A DNA stretch of 63,801 nt, taken from contig JAJYYB010000002.1 in assembly GCA_021801355.1 (NCBI GenBank), forward strand, positions 1 to 63,801. Direction: 5' to 3'. Positions 33,885 to 43,065 of this stretch are shown piece after piece. Each line of letters begins with the position of its first letter. Within the stretch, counting starts at the first letter, position 1. Both the position numbers and the translations under genes were made by a program. Source of the DNA: Microcaldota archaeon. Its GTDB lineage: Archaea; Micrarchaeota; Micrarchaeia; Micrarchaeales; Micrarchaeaceae. The notes under the pieces are model-generated. The model did no database searches. It was not told the DNA's origin and saw only the letters and a program-made list of their open reading frames with translations.

Positions 33885-34849
33885 GTTACCACTGCAGAAT
33901 CGGGTCTGCTCCTTTGGTTTATTATCGGTGCCTCTGGTCTAGCACCGGAATACAGCATTTTCTCCGCAACTAACGCGATCATTGCGCCATTATCGGCGTT
34001 AAGCTCATCTGGTGCAGCCACGAACCTGACTGCATGTTCCATCGCCATTAAGGAGAGCATCTCCTTAAGCCTTGCGCTCTGCGCCACTCCGCCGCAGGTG
34101 AGCAGTTCCTTTTTACCGGTAAGCATTATGGCCCGCTCCACTGCCTCGCAAAGCATGGCGAATGAGGTCTCCTGCAAGGAATAAGCCACATCGCTCACTC
34201 CTGTATAGCTCAGAGCCTTTGTCGCATGCGTGAGTATGCCGGCGAAAGCGAAGTCCATCCCTTTTACTGTATACGGCATCTGGATGTAGCTGCCACCTAG
34301 GGCCACTTTTGCCACGGTGGAACCCCATGCCGGATTTAACCCTGCGGCTCTTGCAAAATTGTCGAGCATGTTGCCCACTCCTATATCTAGTGTCTCACCG
34401 TAAACCTTGTAGTGCCTGAATGGCTGCTCGTCAAGCGCAAGTATCTGTGAGTTTCCGCCGCTCACATATAATGCTATTGGATCGTGCATGTGGAAAGCCT
34501 GCCTTGTCACTTCTATGTGTCCTAAGCCGTGGTTGACCGGGAAAAGCGGTACACCAATGGATACGGCGAGAGTTTTTGCTGAGAGTTGGCCTACTCTCAA
34601 GCACGGTCCCAATCCGGGTCCTTTCGTATAGCCTATCGCCTCTATGTCGGCAATTGATATACCTGCTTCTGCTATGGCGCTTTCTATCACCGAACGCGCA
34701 TTCTTTGAATGAAATTCGGCAACCTTGACCGGAATCATTCCGGTCTTTCCGATTTTGTACATCCTCTTCCTGTTTGCAATAATCTTTCCATTCTCTATTA
34801 TGCCAACTCCAAATGTATGCGCGCTGCTTTCTATACCCAAAACGGCCAT
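33878..34849 (-). CDS. kae1: tRNA N6-threonylcarbamoyladenosine synthase Kae1
   Basis: This 323-residue enzyme of the ASKHA fold transfers threonylcarbamoyl to A37 of ANN-decoding tRNAs. It begins VLGIESSAHTFGVGIIENG. It carries the metal-binding HGLGHIEVTR (HxxxH), ALYVSGGNSQILALD and GGVAQSARLKEML, all characteristic. Normal size. It is followed by bud32 with a seven-base overlap. A minus-strand gene for orotate phosphoribosyltransferase lies upstream, its stop 36 bases before the kae1 start. Confidence 0.96.
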   Translation of the reverse strand: MAVLGIESSAHTFGVGIIENGKIIANRKRMYKIGKTGMIPVKVAEFHSKNARSVIESAIAEAGISIADIEAIGYTKGPGLGPCLRVGQLSAKTLAVSIGVPLFPVNHGLGHIEVTRQAFHMHDPIALYVSGGNSQILALDEQPFRHYKVYGETLDIGVGNMLDNFARAAGLNPAWGSTVAKVALGGSYIQMPYTVKGMDFAFAGILTHATKALSYTGVSDVAYSLQETSFAMLCEAVERAIMLTGKKELLTCGGVAQSARLKEMLSLMAMEHAVRFVAAPDELNADNGAMIALVAEKMLYSGARPEAPIINQRSRPDSAVVTW

Positions 34850-34885
34850 AAGTCTACAACCTACAGAATTGCAGCATGATCTAGC

Positions 34886-35581
34886 TCAAAGTTTTATCGG
34901 TTTTATCCCGAGTTGGTCAAATTCTTTCCCTATCGACTTGCGCACCGCGGTACTAGCTTTTCCGCGTCTGGAAGCTTCAGGAAGCATCTCCAGCGCATTG
35001 CTCATAGCGTAATACTTTATCCCCATCGAGGCTAGCGTGTCCTTCACGCTTTTGCCGTAAACGCTTTTCTCGTTCCTGTCAGTGAGCGCAATAGTTCCGA
35101 TTACTTTGACATGCATTGACTTGAGCATATTTACCACGTTTATCAAAGACTCGCCCATCACTGTGACATCCTCTATCACAAGAGTAGGGCCTTTCGGCTC
35201 ACCTACGAAAAATCTGTCCTTGGGCATACCGTGTTCCTTTGGCTTGCTCCTGCCCATAGGTACCGGATATTTTCCTTTGGTGAAATCAGGCATTGACTTT
35301 GCCCATTTGAGCTGCGATATCACGGCCCATTTCGTAGCCCCGTCCGGCACGCCGTATATGCACCTTGGCTTTAAGCCAGTATAAGATATGAAGTCTATTA
35401 TGTAATCCGATACTTTGTCTAGCATGAAGGCGTCACTTGCAAGAGCGCGCCAATTGATGTACCAGTTTGAGAACATCCCACGCTTTATCTCAACAGGCTT
35501 ATCATAGAAGCCTATTATCCCGGAGCGTAGTACCAGCTCATTAAACTCCTTTTGCCTAGCCCATTCAGAGCCCTTAACCAT
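34886..35581 (-). CDS. pyrE: orotate phosphoribosyltransferase
   Basis: This 231-residue enzyme makes OMP from orotate and PRPP in pyrimidine synthesis. The PRPP loop is TLVIEDVTVMGESL (about residues 142-155). The orotate end begins with GIIGFYDKPVEIKRGMFSNWYIN, matching the ..F.LkSG..S..Y.d. block of PyrE. IYGVPDGATKWAVI is the second substrate loop. I start at ATG 35581; a TTG one codon earlier is in frame. CTATATAG at 35606-35613 lies about 25 bases before the ATG, so the message is probably leaderless. Confidence 0.85.
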   Translation of the reverse strand: MVKGSEWARQKEFNELVLRSGIIGFYDKPVEIKRGMFSNWYINWRALASDAFMLDKVSDYIIDFISYTGLKPRCIYGVPDGATKWAVISQLKWAKSMPDFTKGKYPVPMGRSKPKEHGMPKDRFFVGEPKGPTLVIEDVTVMGESLINVVNMLKSMHVKVIGTIALTDRNEKSVYGKSVKDTLASMGIKYYAMSNALEMLPEASRRGKASTAVRKSIGKEFDQLGIKPIKL

Positions 35582-35650
35582 CAAACCACGCGAACGTTGC
35601 TGCCACTATATAGCGGGCAAACTTTAAATCACTTGTCAAATACGTTGAAG

Positions 35651-35760
35651 TAGGAAGTTGACAAATCGTTTTGTACCGAGGAAAAATGGTCGCAATATTT
35701 TCCATACATATGAAAATTCATTCGATAAAATATTCCATAAATTCAAATGCCAACTTCCTA
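35651..35760. mobile_element. MITE copy 3 (110 bp, diverged)
   Basis: It starts TAGGAAGTTGACA and ends GCCAACTTCCTA, so one base of the right repeat has changed. The interior shows several substitutions relative to the copies at 14298 and 23998, so this is the oldest copy. No clear target duplication remains (GTTGAAG against GTCTAAG). It separates the pyrE promoter from the stop of the radical SAM gene. Confidence 0.88.
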
Positions 35761-35778
35761 GTCTAAGGAAAAGTGCTT

Positions 35779-36840
35779 TTATTTTATAAGGCTGAAAACG
35801 TCGCCAACTAGAGTCTGGTACGCTTCGCAAGAGGTCCATTGGGCCGGCTCGGTCCCATCCTTCGCCATCTTCCTGACCTCATGAGCAGCATCGCTTTGCC
35901 ATATACTGGACAGGTCGTAGCTTATCTCCCTTAAGTTTGCGAGCTTCCTATCCCACATTATCGATGGATAAACGTTGCCATAGCTATCTATGAATGCCGA
36001 GGCCTCAAGGCTCCTGCTTCTCATTGGCTGCTTTCCGGTCTTTGCGTACAAGACCAGCCTTTTCATGTAAGCGTTCTCTATTATTGGTATTATTGCCAGC
36101 TGCATGTCCCTCTTTTTGCGTATAGTAGCAAGCTCCTCCACTACGACAGGGTCGTTCGGCTTTATGTCCAGAGTCTCGTTCCCGTAGTAATTCGATGAGA
36201 GCTGCGCCAGGTTTATATGGAAATCGTTGCGCTTCAAGTCTGGTATGTCCTTCTTGACTAGCTCAAAAGTCTTCTCGAACTGTCCTTGGTTGAAACGGCT
36301 GAGAGTGTAACCGAAGACGAAGAACAGGTTCTTGTGCGTCCTCTTCAATTCCTTGAGACGCTTGAACATGTCTATTGCCTTGTCGTAGTTGCCGGGGATG
36401 CCCCTTATCTTGTCGTGCAGCTCCCTGTATCCGTCCAGGCTTACGGTCACTGCAACTCTTGGTATGCCGAGCTTCAATATGTTCTCAAGCTTGGCCACCA
36501 CCTTGTCATGGTTCACAAGCGAGTTGGTGGGCACGGTAAGTATGTAAAGGCTCTTGCAGTTCTCCTTGAAAGCCCTAGCTATCTCGTCAATGTCCTCCCT
36601 CAAGAAAGGCTCACCGCCGGTGAGCTCCACCCACTTGAAGCTGTTGTTCTTCTTCGCGAACTCGCGCACTTCATCTATGGTGAGCTCTCCCTTCGGCCTC
36701 ATCTGCCATATATTGCACGTGAGGCATCTACTTTGGCATAAATAAGTTATGCAGTAGTTGACCTTGTAGGGCTTGTCCAGAGTGGTGAAGTTTGATTTTA
36801 AGGCGGTCAGCCCGAGCCCAAGAAGATTCTTTAAAGTCAT
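35779..36840 (-). CDS. radical SAM protein, MoaA/SPASM-like
   Basis: This 353-residue protein has the iron-sulfur motif CQSRCLTCNIW (CxxxCxxC, about residues 34-42) and the AdoMet motif WVELTGGEPFLRED (GGE). VTVSLDGYRELHDKIRG and IPGNYDKAIDMFKRLK are typical of MoaA-like family members. The C-terminal part has FIDSYGNVYPSIMW, where SPASM proteins carry Cys ligands, but only one late Cys is seen (WTSCEAYQTL), so auxiliary clusters are doubtful. It lies beside surface-glycan genes and may modify a lipid, glycan or peptide. Substrate unknown. Confidence 0.85.
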   Translation of the reverse strand: MTLKNLLGLGLTALKSNFTTLDKPYKVNYCITYLCQSRCLTCNIWQMRPKGELTIDEVREFAKKNNSFKWVELTGGEPFLREDIDEIARAFKENCKSLYILTVPTNSLVNHDKVVAKLENILKLGIPRVAVTVSLDGYRELHDKIRGIPGNYDKAIDMFKRLKELKRTHKNLFFVFGYTLSRFNQGQFEKTFELVKKDIPDLKRNDFHINLAQLSSNYYGNETLDIKPNDPVVVEELATIRKKRDMQLAIIPIIENAYMKRLVLYAKTGKQPMRSRSLEASAFIDSYGNVYPSIMWDRKLANLREISYDLSSIWQSDAAHEVRKMAKDGTEPAQWTSCEAYQTLVGDVFSLIK

Positions 36841-36967
36841 TGAACCATTTTATAGATATTCGACTACAGCAGTGCGTAAGTTTGCGATGGCATTCCTGCA
36901 ACCAGGCTTAGAGTTGTTATATAAATCCTAATATTTATTGTTTCCTATAAATAAGTATCACCCGCTG

Positions 36968-37789
36968 ATGAACATGCAAACCAAGGCACTTCTGCTTATA
37001 ATCATATCGCTGTTGCTTAGCTCAGGCATGGCTTCTGCGGATACGATAACTCTAACAGGCACCTGTTCATCGGGCCTGATAAATGCAACCAACGACCACA
37101 TAGCGTTCAACCTATCCAATTCCGGCAACGGCACTGCAACCAACATACTGCTGATACCTCAGCTCTCCGGCGCCTCGACTTACAACGGCACCGTTTCAGC
37201 AAACATACTCCCCCCTGATGGTTCGGTTCTGTTCAGCGTTCCGCTATCTAACTTCTCATATCCAGGTGACTACGCCGAGAATTTCTTGATAGAGTACGAT
37301 CAGGGTTCAAGCCAGTTCATAGCACTATTCCCGTGCCTTGTCCCAATAATCAGGGGTTCGCAGAGTCCTGTGATAGCGGAAGGGATATCAAATTCTGGCG
37401 GGCACGCCTACAACGCGACCCTGATCGATCCATCGTCTGCGGTAAATGCAACTGTGCAGATAATCGTACCGCAGGAGCTTGTCGCGAACCCAACGAGCAT
37501 AAATGTTCATATAAGCCCTTCAAAACCATCTACTATAAACTTCAACGTATCACCAATCCAGAGTCTGGTTGGCTCATTTACTTCCGCCATAGAGACGTCT
37601 TACGTGCTCAACGGCGTGCATTACGCTTCACTCCAGACCTTTGCAGTCACAATTGGCAGTTCTGGCTCCAATGGATCTGGCGATCTGCTTTTGATTTTTA
37701 TCGCGGTAATAGTTGCCGCGTTGATAGCCCTAATAATAGCTTCGGCGGTTAGGGGGCGTAAACCAACAACAGAAGCCAAGCAGGAATGA
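36968..37789 (+). CDS. secreted, C-terminally membrane-anchored surface protein
   Basis: This 273-residue protein has a signal peptide (ALLLIISLLLSSGMASA), an extracytoplasmic part of about 220 residues rich in Ser, Thr and Asn, and a C-terminal anchor (LLLIFIAVIVAALIALIIAS) with a basic end. The exposed part looks like two beta-sandwich domains of the CARDB/COG1361 kind (AFNLSNSGNGTATNILLIP; SPVIAEGISNSGGHAYNATL). Many N-x-S/T sites suggest glycosylation. I use ATG 36968; ATG 36974 is equally possible. The GT2 gene follows after four bases, so they probably form one operon. Confidence 0.75.
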   Translation: MNMQTKALLLIIISLLLSSGMASADTITLTGTCSSGLINATNDHIAFNLSNSGNGTATNILLIPQLSGASTYNGTVSANILPPDGSVLFSVPLSNFSYPGDYAENFLIEYDQGSSQFIALFPCLVPIIRGSQSPVIAEGISNSGGHAYNATLIDPSSAVNATVQIIVPQELVANPTSINVHISPSKPSTINFNVSPIQSLVGSFTSAIETSYVLNGVHYASLQTFAVTIGSSGSNGSGDLLLIFIAVIVAALIALIIASAVRGRKPTTEAKQE

Positions 37790-37793
37790 TAAT

Positions 37794-38492
37794 ATGGCAG
37801 CAGCACCTAAAAAACGCAAGCTCATGATAAGCGTAATAATACCGACTTTCAACGAGGCTGCCAACATATCAGAGGTCATAAGTGGCGTCAAGCGCGTACT
37901 GGGCGGTGAATATGATTATGAGATAATAGTGGTTGACAAGCATTCAAATGACGGAACCATGCAAATAGCAAAAGGGTCGGGCGCAAAGGTGCTGTTCGAT
38001 GATATAGGCAAGGGCTCTGCACTTGTAAAAGGCTTCAACGCAGCAAAAGGCGATGTCGTAATATCAATGGATGCGGACCTCTCACACAGATCGGATGAGC
38101 TCAGGTTGCTGATAGCAGGCATAGAAGCAGGATACGACGTATGCATGGGCTCCCGGTTTCTTACGGGAGGTGGTTCGGACGACATGCCGTTGATAAGGAG
38201 GCTAGGCAACAAGTTTTTCGTCAGCATCGTTAACGTTATTTACGGATCGCATTACAGTGACATGTGTTACGGCTACAGAAGTTTCGGCAAAGAGGTCGCG
38301 CAGAAGCTTGACCTAAAGGAGAAAGGCTTCGGCATCGAGACCGAAATAAGCATAAACGCGCAGAAGAAGCGCCTCAGGATACTGGAGGTCCCCAGCTTCG
38401 AGAAAAAGCGTGCCTCAGGCGAGGCCCACCTAAGGACTTTCAGTGACGGATGGATAATACTGAAGGCGATAATAAGGAGCCTACGAACTTAA
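37794..38492 (+). CDS. family 2 glycosyltransferase, dolichyl-phosphate mannose synthase-like
   Basis: This 232-residue GT-A enzyme would transfer a sugar to dolichyl phosphate for surface glycosylation. It begins SVIIPTFNEAANISEVISGV. It has IIVVDKHSNDGTMQIAK in place of the usual DDxSxDGT, then ISMDADLSHRSDELRLL with the metal-binding DAD, and MGSRFLTGGG. There is no C-terminal membrane segment. Its 3' end overlaps that of the GT39 gene on the other strand by 12 bases. It could supply the lipid-linked sugar used by the GT39 protein. Confidence 0.9.
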   Translation: MAAAPKKRKLMISVIIPTFNEAANISEVISGVKRVLGGEYDYEIIVVDKHSNDGTMQIAKGSGAKVLFDDIGKGSALVKGFNAAKGDVVISMDADLSHRSDELRLLIAGIEAGYDVCMGSRFLTGGGSDDMPLIRRLGNKFFVSIVNVIYGSHYSDMCYGYRSFGKEVAQKLDLKEKGFGIETEISINAQKKRLRILEVPSFEKKRASGEAHLRTFSDGWIILKAIIRSLRT

Positions 38493-40283
38493 CGAGGACT
38501 CATTCACAAGGTAGAACCCAAATGTTTGATTGACCTGCGTGTCCGTGTCTGTCACTATGGGACTCAGCTTGAACTCCTGCTTCGCCGTGGTGCAATAATT
38601 ATTTGGCGTGTAGCACCAGTAGCCCCAATCTATGACAAGGCAGCTGTAGCTCGATGTGTAGTTAGCCAGCTCGCTCTTGTCATATATGGTGTCGAGCTGG
38701 GTGGAGCTCCTGTTGTTTACTATGAAAAGCGTAGGATCATACGAGAAGACAAGGCATTCTGGTGGGATGAGGTGGCTCTCGTTGAAGACAAAGTTCTCAT
38801 CGAACCTCGCAGGCTGCGCCTGCGTTATCTGCGACGGGAGGAGGCCCACTTCAGGCAGCTCAGTGTAAAGCGAGTATGCGATCCCGGCGATTATTATCAG
38901 CACCGCGCAATACAGTATGATTTTCCTGAATCCCCCCGGCCTGTCCCTGTCTTTGCCAGAACCTAACTTTCCCAACTTTATCTTGGACGTCTCAAGCAAG
39001 GTGAACGCCCCGAAGCCACTGAATATGCTGACCTGTGCTATAAGGCCCAGCTGGAAGCGCCAGTCAACGCCGTATGTAACGCTTCCGGCATAGAAAGCAG
39101 TGTAAAGCACAAAGAAGGCAGCGAGCCATATGAAAATCGCAAGGAACTCCCTCCTCTTGCCGAACACAGCATACATAGACGCTGCGCCGAAAACGGCGAA
39201 CAGGGTGAACACAAGCGGCTGCGTTATCGGGTAGCCAGGTATGGACGCATATGAATTGAACCAGAAGAGGACGTTGCTGCAGACGTTGGCCTCAAAGTTT
39301 TGTAGGTTCATGGTGCTTGAAGGTATTATCGTAGCGGGTGAATTCCCGCAGGTGTTCTGCACTATCGTGCCTGCATATCCGTAGCCGCCGCCGAGCTCCT
39401 GCTGAACGAAGATTATCTCTGGCGCTATCGCTATTATGAATACGAGTATCACGATGAGAGCCTTGGTGTTCATCAGGCTGCTGCTTACGAGCTTGATGTT
39501 ATCCCTCAACGAGTTAGCTATGCTGGTTCCATCGAGCAGTACGTACATGAAAGGTATCACAAAAACATAAGCAATCGCGTCTACCTTCATATAGGTGCAC
39601 AGCGCCATCGACATCGTCGTGAGCGCAAATGTCCCTATGGTCTTTTTGCGCATGAAGACGAGCATACAGAATACAGCTATCAGCGAGTATGTCATTGTCG
39701 GCAGGTCGGAGTTGGTAGGCATGGTCCATATCAGGACTATCGGCGAAAGCGCCATGAAAGCAGAGGAGAGGAAGGCGATCCGCCTATCTTTGAACATCAA
39801 TAGTGCTATGAAGAAAACCGCAATGACCGCCGCCGCTCCGAGCAGGATCCCTGTGTCGTATGCAACTGTACGGCTTACCCCGAGCACAGCGAATCCAATT
39901 GCCAGGTTAAATGACTCCCCTATCGGCTCGTGCAATATGCCACCACTATAGCAGGCAGTTGGAGTGCCATAGTTGCACATCCAAGCCTGTCCCGTGTGCA
40001 ACAGGTCCTGCGCCATGGCAAGGTATATGTCATCGTCAAAGAATATCTGCTGCGTAGGGTGCACCACAAATATCTCAATGGCCATGAAGGTCAGCAATGC
40101 GACGATGAGCATCAGCGCCGCTGTTTTTCCGAATCCGCTTTCCCTGACTGCTCTACTTATCTCCTTCCTTGAAAGTGCAAGAGCGATTATAAGGCCAATG
40201 AAAGATACAAGTATGCCAGCAGTAAAAAGATATTCTTGCAAAGATAAAGAAAGCGTAAAGTCAGCCATAAAAGCCCCACTCAT
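38481..40283 (-). CDS. GT39-like (PMT superfamily) membrane glycosyltransferase
   Basis: This 600-residue protein has about twelve to thirteen membrane segments. The first extracytoplasmic loop contains FFDDDIYLAMAQDLLHTG, the acidic DD(D/E) motif of lipid-sugar-dependent GT-C enzymes. A C-terminal soluble region of about 110 residues (from ITQAQPARFDENF) lies outside. It would transfer a sugar from dolichyl phosphate to protein or glycan. The ATG overlaps the stop of the carbamoyltransferase gene (ATGA), so both are translated from one message. Confidence 0.85.
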   Translation of the reverse strand: MSGAFMADFTLSLSLQEYLFTAGILVSFIGLIIALALSRKEISRAVRESGFGKTAALMLIVALLTFMAIEIFVVHPTQQIFFDDDIYLAMAQDLLHTGQAWMCNYGTPTACYSGGILHEPIGESFNLAIGFAVLGVSRTVAYDTGILLGAAAVIAVFFIALLMFKDRRIAFLSSAFMALSPIVLIWTMPTNSDLPTMTYSLIAVFCMLVFMRKKTIGTFALTTMSMALCTYMKVDAIAYVFVIPFMYVLLDGTSIANSLRDNIKLVSSSLMNTKALIVILVFIIAIAPEIIFVQQELGGGYGYAGTIVQNTCGNSPATIIPSSTMNLQNFEANVCSNVLFWFNSYASIPGYPITQPLVFTLFAVFGAASMYAVFGKRREFLAIFIWLAAFFVLYTAFYAGSVTYGVDWRFQLGLIAQVSIFSGFGAFTLLETSKIKLGKLGSGKDRDRPGGFRKIILYCAVLIIIAGIAYSLYTELPEVGLLPSQITQAQPARFDENFVFNESHLIPPECLVFSYDPTLFIVNNRSSTQLDTIYDKSELANYTSSYSCLVIDWGYWCYTPNNYCTTAKQEFKLSPIVTDTDTQVNQTFGFYLVNESSLSS

Positions 40284-41986
40284 ACCCCTCTGCGATTGGT
40301 CAGGAAGAGGCCGTTCATGAACATGTACTTTGTTTTTGTGAGCTTCATGGTGTTAAGTGCATCCTCCGGGCTCATCACTATTGGCGCTCCATGAAGGTTG
40401 AAGCTGGTATTTAGCATCACGCCGTATCCTCTTATGCGCTTTATGTTTCTGAGTACGTCTTCGTACATCTTGTTTTCCTCGCCAACCATCTGTGGCCTCG
40501 CCGATCCATCGATGTTCACCACTGATTTAGTCGCATCCCTGAACTCCTTCCTAACCATGTATGCCATTGTCATGAACTTGTCCAGCCTCTTGTCGTCGTA
40601 TTCGAGTATACGGTCAACTTCGCTATCAAGCACTGCTGGCGCGAATGGCTGGAACCATTCACGCCTCTTTACGTAGGTATTCAGCCGGTCCTTTACCTCT
40701 TCGGAATCGCTCGGTGCGAGTATACTCCTGTCACCAAGCGCCCTAGGTCCGTACTCCATGCGCCCTTGGAACCACATTATGTAATTACCATCAGCTATAA
40801 GCTCAGCTGCATGTTTGGCCTGCTCATGCGGCCCCTCCATCTCGTGTTTGATCCAGTCCTCCTTCTTCACCGCGGCTTCGGTGGCGTCCTCGCTGTAGCC
40901 ATCGCCAAGATAGGCGCCGAAATCATAGTTAGTCTTGCCTGTTAGCATGTAGCTCGCATAAAGTGCACTTCCCAAAGCAATCCCTCCATCGCCCATGTGT
41001 GGGAACACGTACCAATGCTTCACTGTGTCGAGGTTCCTTATCGCCATGTTAGCCTTCACGTTCGAGAAGATGCCGCCAGCGAACACCACGTTGCCTATGT
41101 TGAACCTGTCTATCGCGTTACTCACGAACTTCACCATGACGCTCTCAAGGAGCTGCTGCGCCATGTAGGAGAACTGCTCCCTCGGCATCTGCCACCCCAT
41201 CCGTTGCAGCATGTCAAACTGTTTGAGCGGCCCATATTTCGCGGTGATAGCGGTGCCCTCGACCTTGAAGAAATCCTTGAACCTGTTGTCCTCGAAGCTG
41301 AACGGGTACGAGTAATCGGCCATCGCCATTACCTTGCCCTCGTCCTCAAGCTCTCTCATACCAACCAGGTTGGTAACCTGCTCGTAGAATATGCCTACCG
41401 AATCTCCCGCCATTATCCTGGCATGCCTTGAAAGCTTTCCGTTCTCAAGCACGCTTATGGACCCGGAAAGCCCGTCGCCAAGTCCGTCAACCGTTATGAC
41501 CAGCGACTTGTTATAAGGGCTCGTGAATGCAGCAGTGGCTGCATGCGCCATGTGGTGCTCCACCACGTGCAGCTTGAAGTCCTTGAACCCCATGCTACTT
41601 AGCTGCCTGGCTATTATTATCTTGCTTATGGTGGTGGACATAGGCACTATGCCTACGCTTGTCATGCCGTACTTGAGCTTGTGCCTCAGGTTCTCAAATC
41701 TTGGCCTGAGTATCTTTCTCCTCCTAAACTGGTAGTAGCTCTCCTTCATGCTCGGGAATAGCCTCTCCAGAGTTTTGGTGAATTCTGTCGTGCTGAACGC
41801 GACGTGCTGCACATCAGTTGGCTTTATCTTTGCATAAGCCAAGGCAGCTGCTATGGAGTTGTACGGGAAATTGATCTCCAGCTTCCTTTTCGTGAAGCGC
41901 TCCTCGTTCGCAGCGTATAATATAATATCATCATTCAGCAGCGCAGCTCCGGCATCATGCCCGTCCCACACCCCCAATACGTACAT
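40280..41986 (-). CDS. NodU/CmcH-family O-carbamoyltransferase
   Basis: This 568-residue enzyme adds carbamoyl groups to a sugar or related hydroxyl using carbamoyl phosphate and ATP. The N-terminal ASKHA fold begins YVLGVWDGHDAGAALL. HHMAHAATAAF supplies the metal-binding HxxxH, and VVFAGGIFSNVKANMAI and GDGGIALGSALYAS are typical. The C-terminal domain has GRMEYGPRALGDRSILA and PFAPAVL, the carbamoyl-phosphate site of this family. I start at ATG 41986; the frame extends to 42013. Coupled by ATGA to the GT39 gene, which suggests joint modification of a surface glycan. Confidence 0.93.
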   Translation of the reverse strand: MYVLGVWDGHDAGAALLNDDIILYAANEERFTKRKLEINFPYNSIAAALAYAKIKPTDVQHVAFSTTEFTKTLERLFPSMKESYYQFRRRKILRPRFENLRHKLKYGMTSVGIVPMSTTISKIIIARQLSSMGFKDFKLHVVEHHMAHAATAAFTSPYNKSLVITVDGLGDGLSGSISVLENGKLSRHARIMAGDSVGIFYEQVTNLVGMRELEDEGKVMAMADYSYPFSFEDNRFKDFFKVEGTAITAKYGPLKQFDMLQRMGWQMPREQFSYMAQQLLESVMVKFVSNAIDRFNIGNVVFAGGIFSNVKANMAIRNLDTVKHWYVFPHMGDGGIALGSALYASYMLTGKTNYDFGAYLGDGYSEDATEAAVKKEDWIKHEMEGPHEQAKHAAELIADGNYIMWFQGRMEYGPRALGDRSILAPSDSEEVKDRLNTYVKRREWFQPFAPAVLDSEVDRILEYDDKRLDKFMTMAYMVRKEFRDATKSVVNIDGSARPQMVGEENKMYEDVLRNIKRIRGYGVMLNTSFNLHGAPIVMSPEDALNTMKLTKTKYMFMNGLFLTNRRGV

Positions 41987-42072
41987 AATATACCACGCCG
42001 GTTCTGCCGGCAAGTGTGCATAAATCGCAGCCAGGCAGAAAAAATAAAATCGAAGTGATTAAATCAGAAAAG

Positions 42073-42083
42073 CTTATAAATAG
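42073..42083 (+). promoter_or_regulatory. promoter of the type IV secretion-like locus
   Basis: CTTATAAATAG is a strong archaeal TATA box, preceded by the A-rich AATCAGAAAAG (BRE-like). Transcription would start near 42105 and give a leader of about 45 bases before ATG 42149, which carries a GTGAT ribosome site. The region also lies upstream of the minus-strand carbamoyltransferase gene. Confidence 0.6.
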
Positions 42084-42148
42084 CTATGTATATAAGATAA
42101 CACATAATTATTTAAGGGTTTTATCGCTTAGAATTAAACGTGATTCTG

Positions 42149-42580
42149 ATGGGAAATACAAAGGACAAGTTGTTTGCAAAGCTGAACGTCATCTCTATGC
42201 ATGCAAGCGCAATACACAAGTCGTACATGGTGCTGATGCTTCTCTCACTAGTTTCAGTAATGTACGCCCAGTTACCACCTCAAGGCACAGCTGAATATAA
42301 CGCCATGTCAGCGCTTTGCTCTGTATATAATCCTATAGTAGGTATAATATTCATACTTGCACTGGTTCTGATAGTGCTCGGAGGCGCACTTTTCGCAGGG
42401 TCTAACATGCTTCCTGCTCAAACAAAAGGCCAAATACAGAGCTACGGCATGTCAATGATAATAGGCGGCGTTATAGGCATAGTAATATACCTGATCGCAC
42501 CATTTATGATAGGCGTGCTAGGGGGCACAGCGGCTTCTACCCAGATAGGTTACTGCAGCCAATTTGCAACTACTGCATGA
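42149..42580 (+). CDS. VirB2/TrbC-like pilin candidate
   Basis: This 143-residue protein has a long basic start, a signal-like hydrophobic segment ending SVMYAQ (about residue 45), then a mature part of about 95 residues. The mature part holds two membrane helices, IVGIIFILALVLIVLGGALF and MSMIIGGVIGIVIYLIAPFM, joined by a short polar loop (AGSNMLPAQTKGQIQSYG). Cleavable signal plus two-helix hairpin with a Gly-rich turn is the layout of VirB2/TrbC pilins and of archaeal TedC-like pilins. Two Cys flank the hairpin. I start at ATG 42149, behind GTGAT; a GTG at 42140 is also in frame. It stands first in the putative secretion locus. The call rests on topology, not on a search. Confidence 0.55.
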   Translation: MGNTKDKLFAKLNVISMHASAIHKSYMVLMLLSLVSVMYAQLPPQGTAEYNAMSALCSVYNPIVGIIFILALVLIVLGGALFAGSNMLPAQTKGQIQSYGMSMIIGGVIGIVIYLIAPFMIGVLGGTAASTQIGYCSQFATTA

Positions 42581-43065
42581 TAGCTAACTAGCTAAATAAG
42601 GGGTCTTTCAATAGACGCAGTAGCAACGCCGTATGTCTATTAAGTATCACCTGTACACAATAAACCAATCACCAAAATCATACATTTTGGCCTTCCAGGT
42701 TCATATACCAAGTCAGAATCACAGTGAAATCGTTTACATATTTAGAGGTGTGCTCTGCACATGACTAGAATATTAAGGAATAAGATGAGACAATAGCTAA
42801 TAGTAAGGTTCAACTGAGTGAGCATGGTTAGTCAAGGCAGTTACCATGTCTTATCAAATCCATTCAAGTTGACTACTCGTTTTTGATTCATTGTAATAAA
42901 TCGCAACTATCGAGATACAGATATTATTTTTTCTGTGCGACTAAACACACCATTGCTTTTAGATTACAGTATCATTCTGTGCAGTAATGAAAATTATTTA
43001 CAAACAATACATATGAACAGCTATTTATTTTTTGTCATTCAAGAATACTAAGCCACAGTGTTTGC
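42581..43065. other. 485-base AT-rich intergenic stretch
   Basis: No gene is seen here. It follows the pilin-like gene and contains AGCTAACTAGCT (near 42583), a short palindrome, and T-rich runs near 43020-43033. The latter may end pilin transcription or hold a second TATA box (CTATTTATTTTT) for the downstream genes. A strongly expressed pilin with its own terminator would fit. Confidence 0.4.

Noticed and set aside
38526-38966. Plus-strand open frame inside the GT39 gene
   Set aside because: It is antisense to a clear membrane enzyme and has the composition of a shadow frame.
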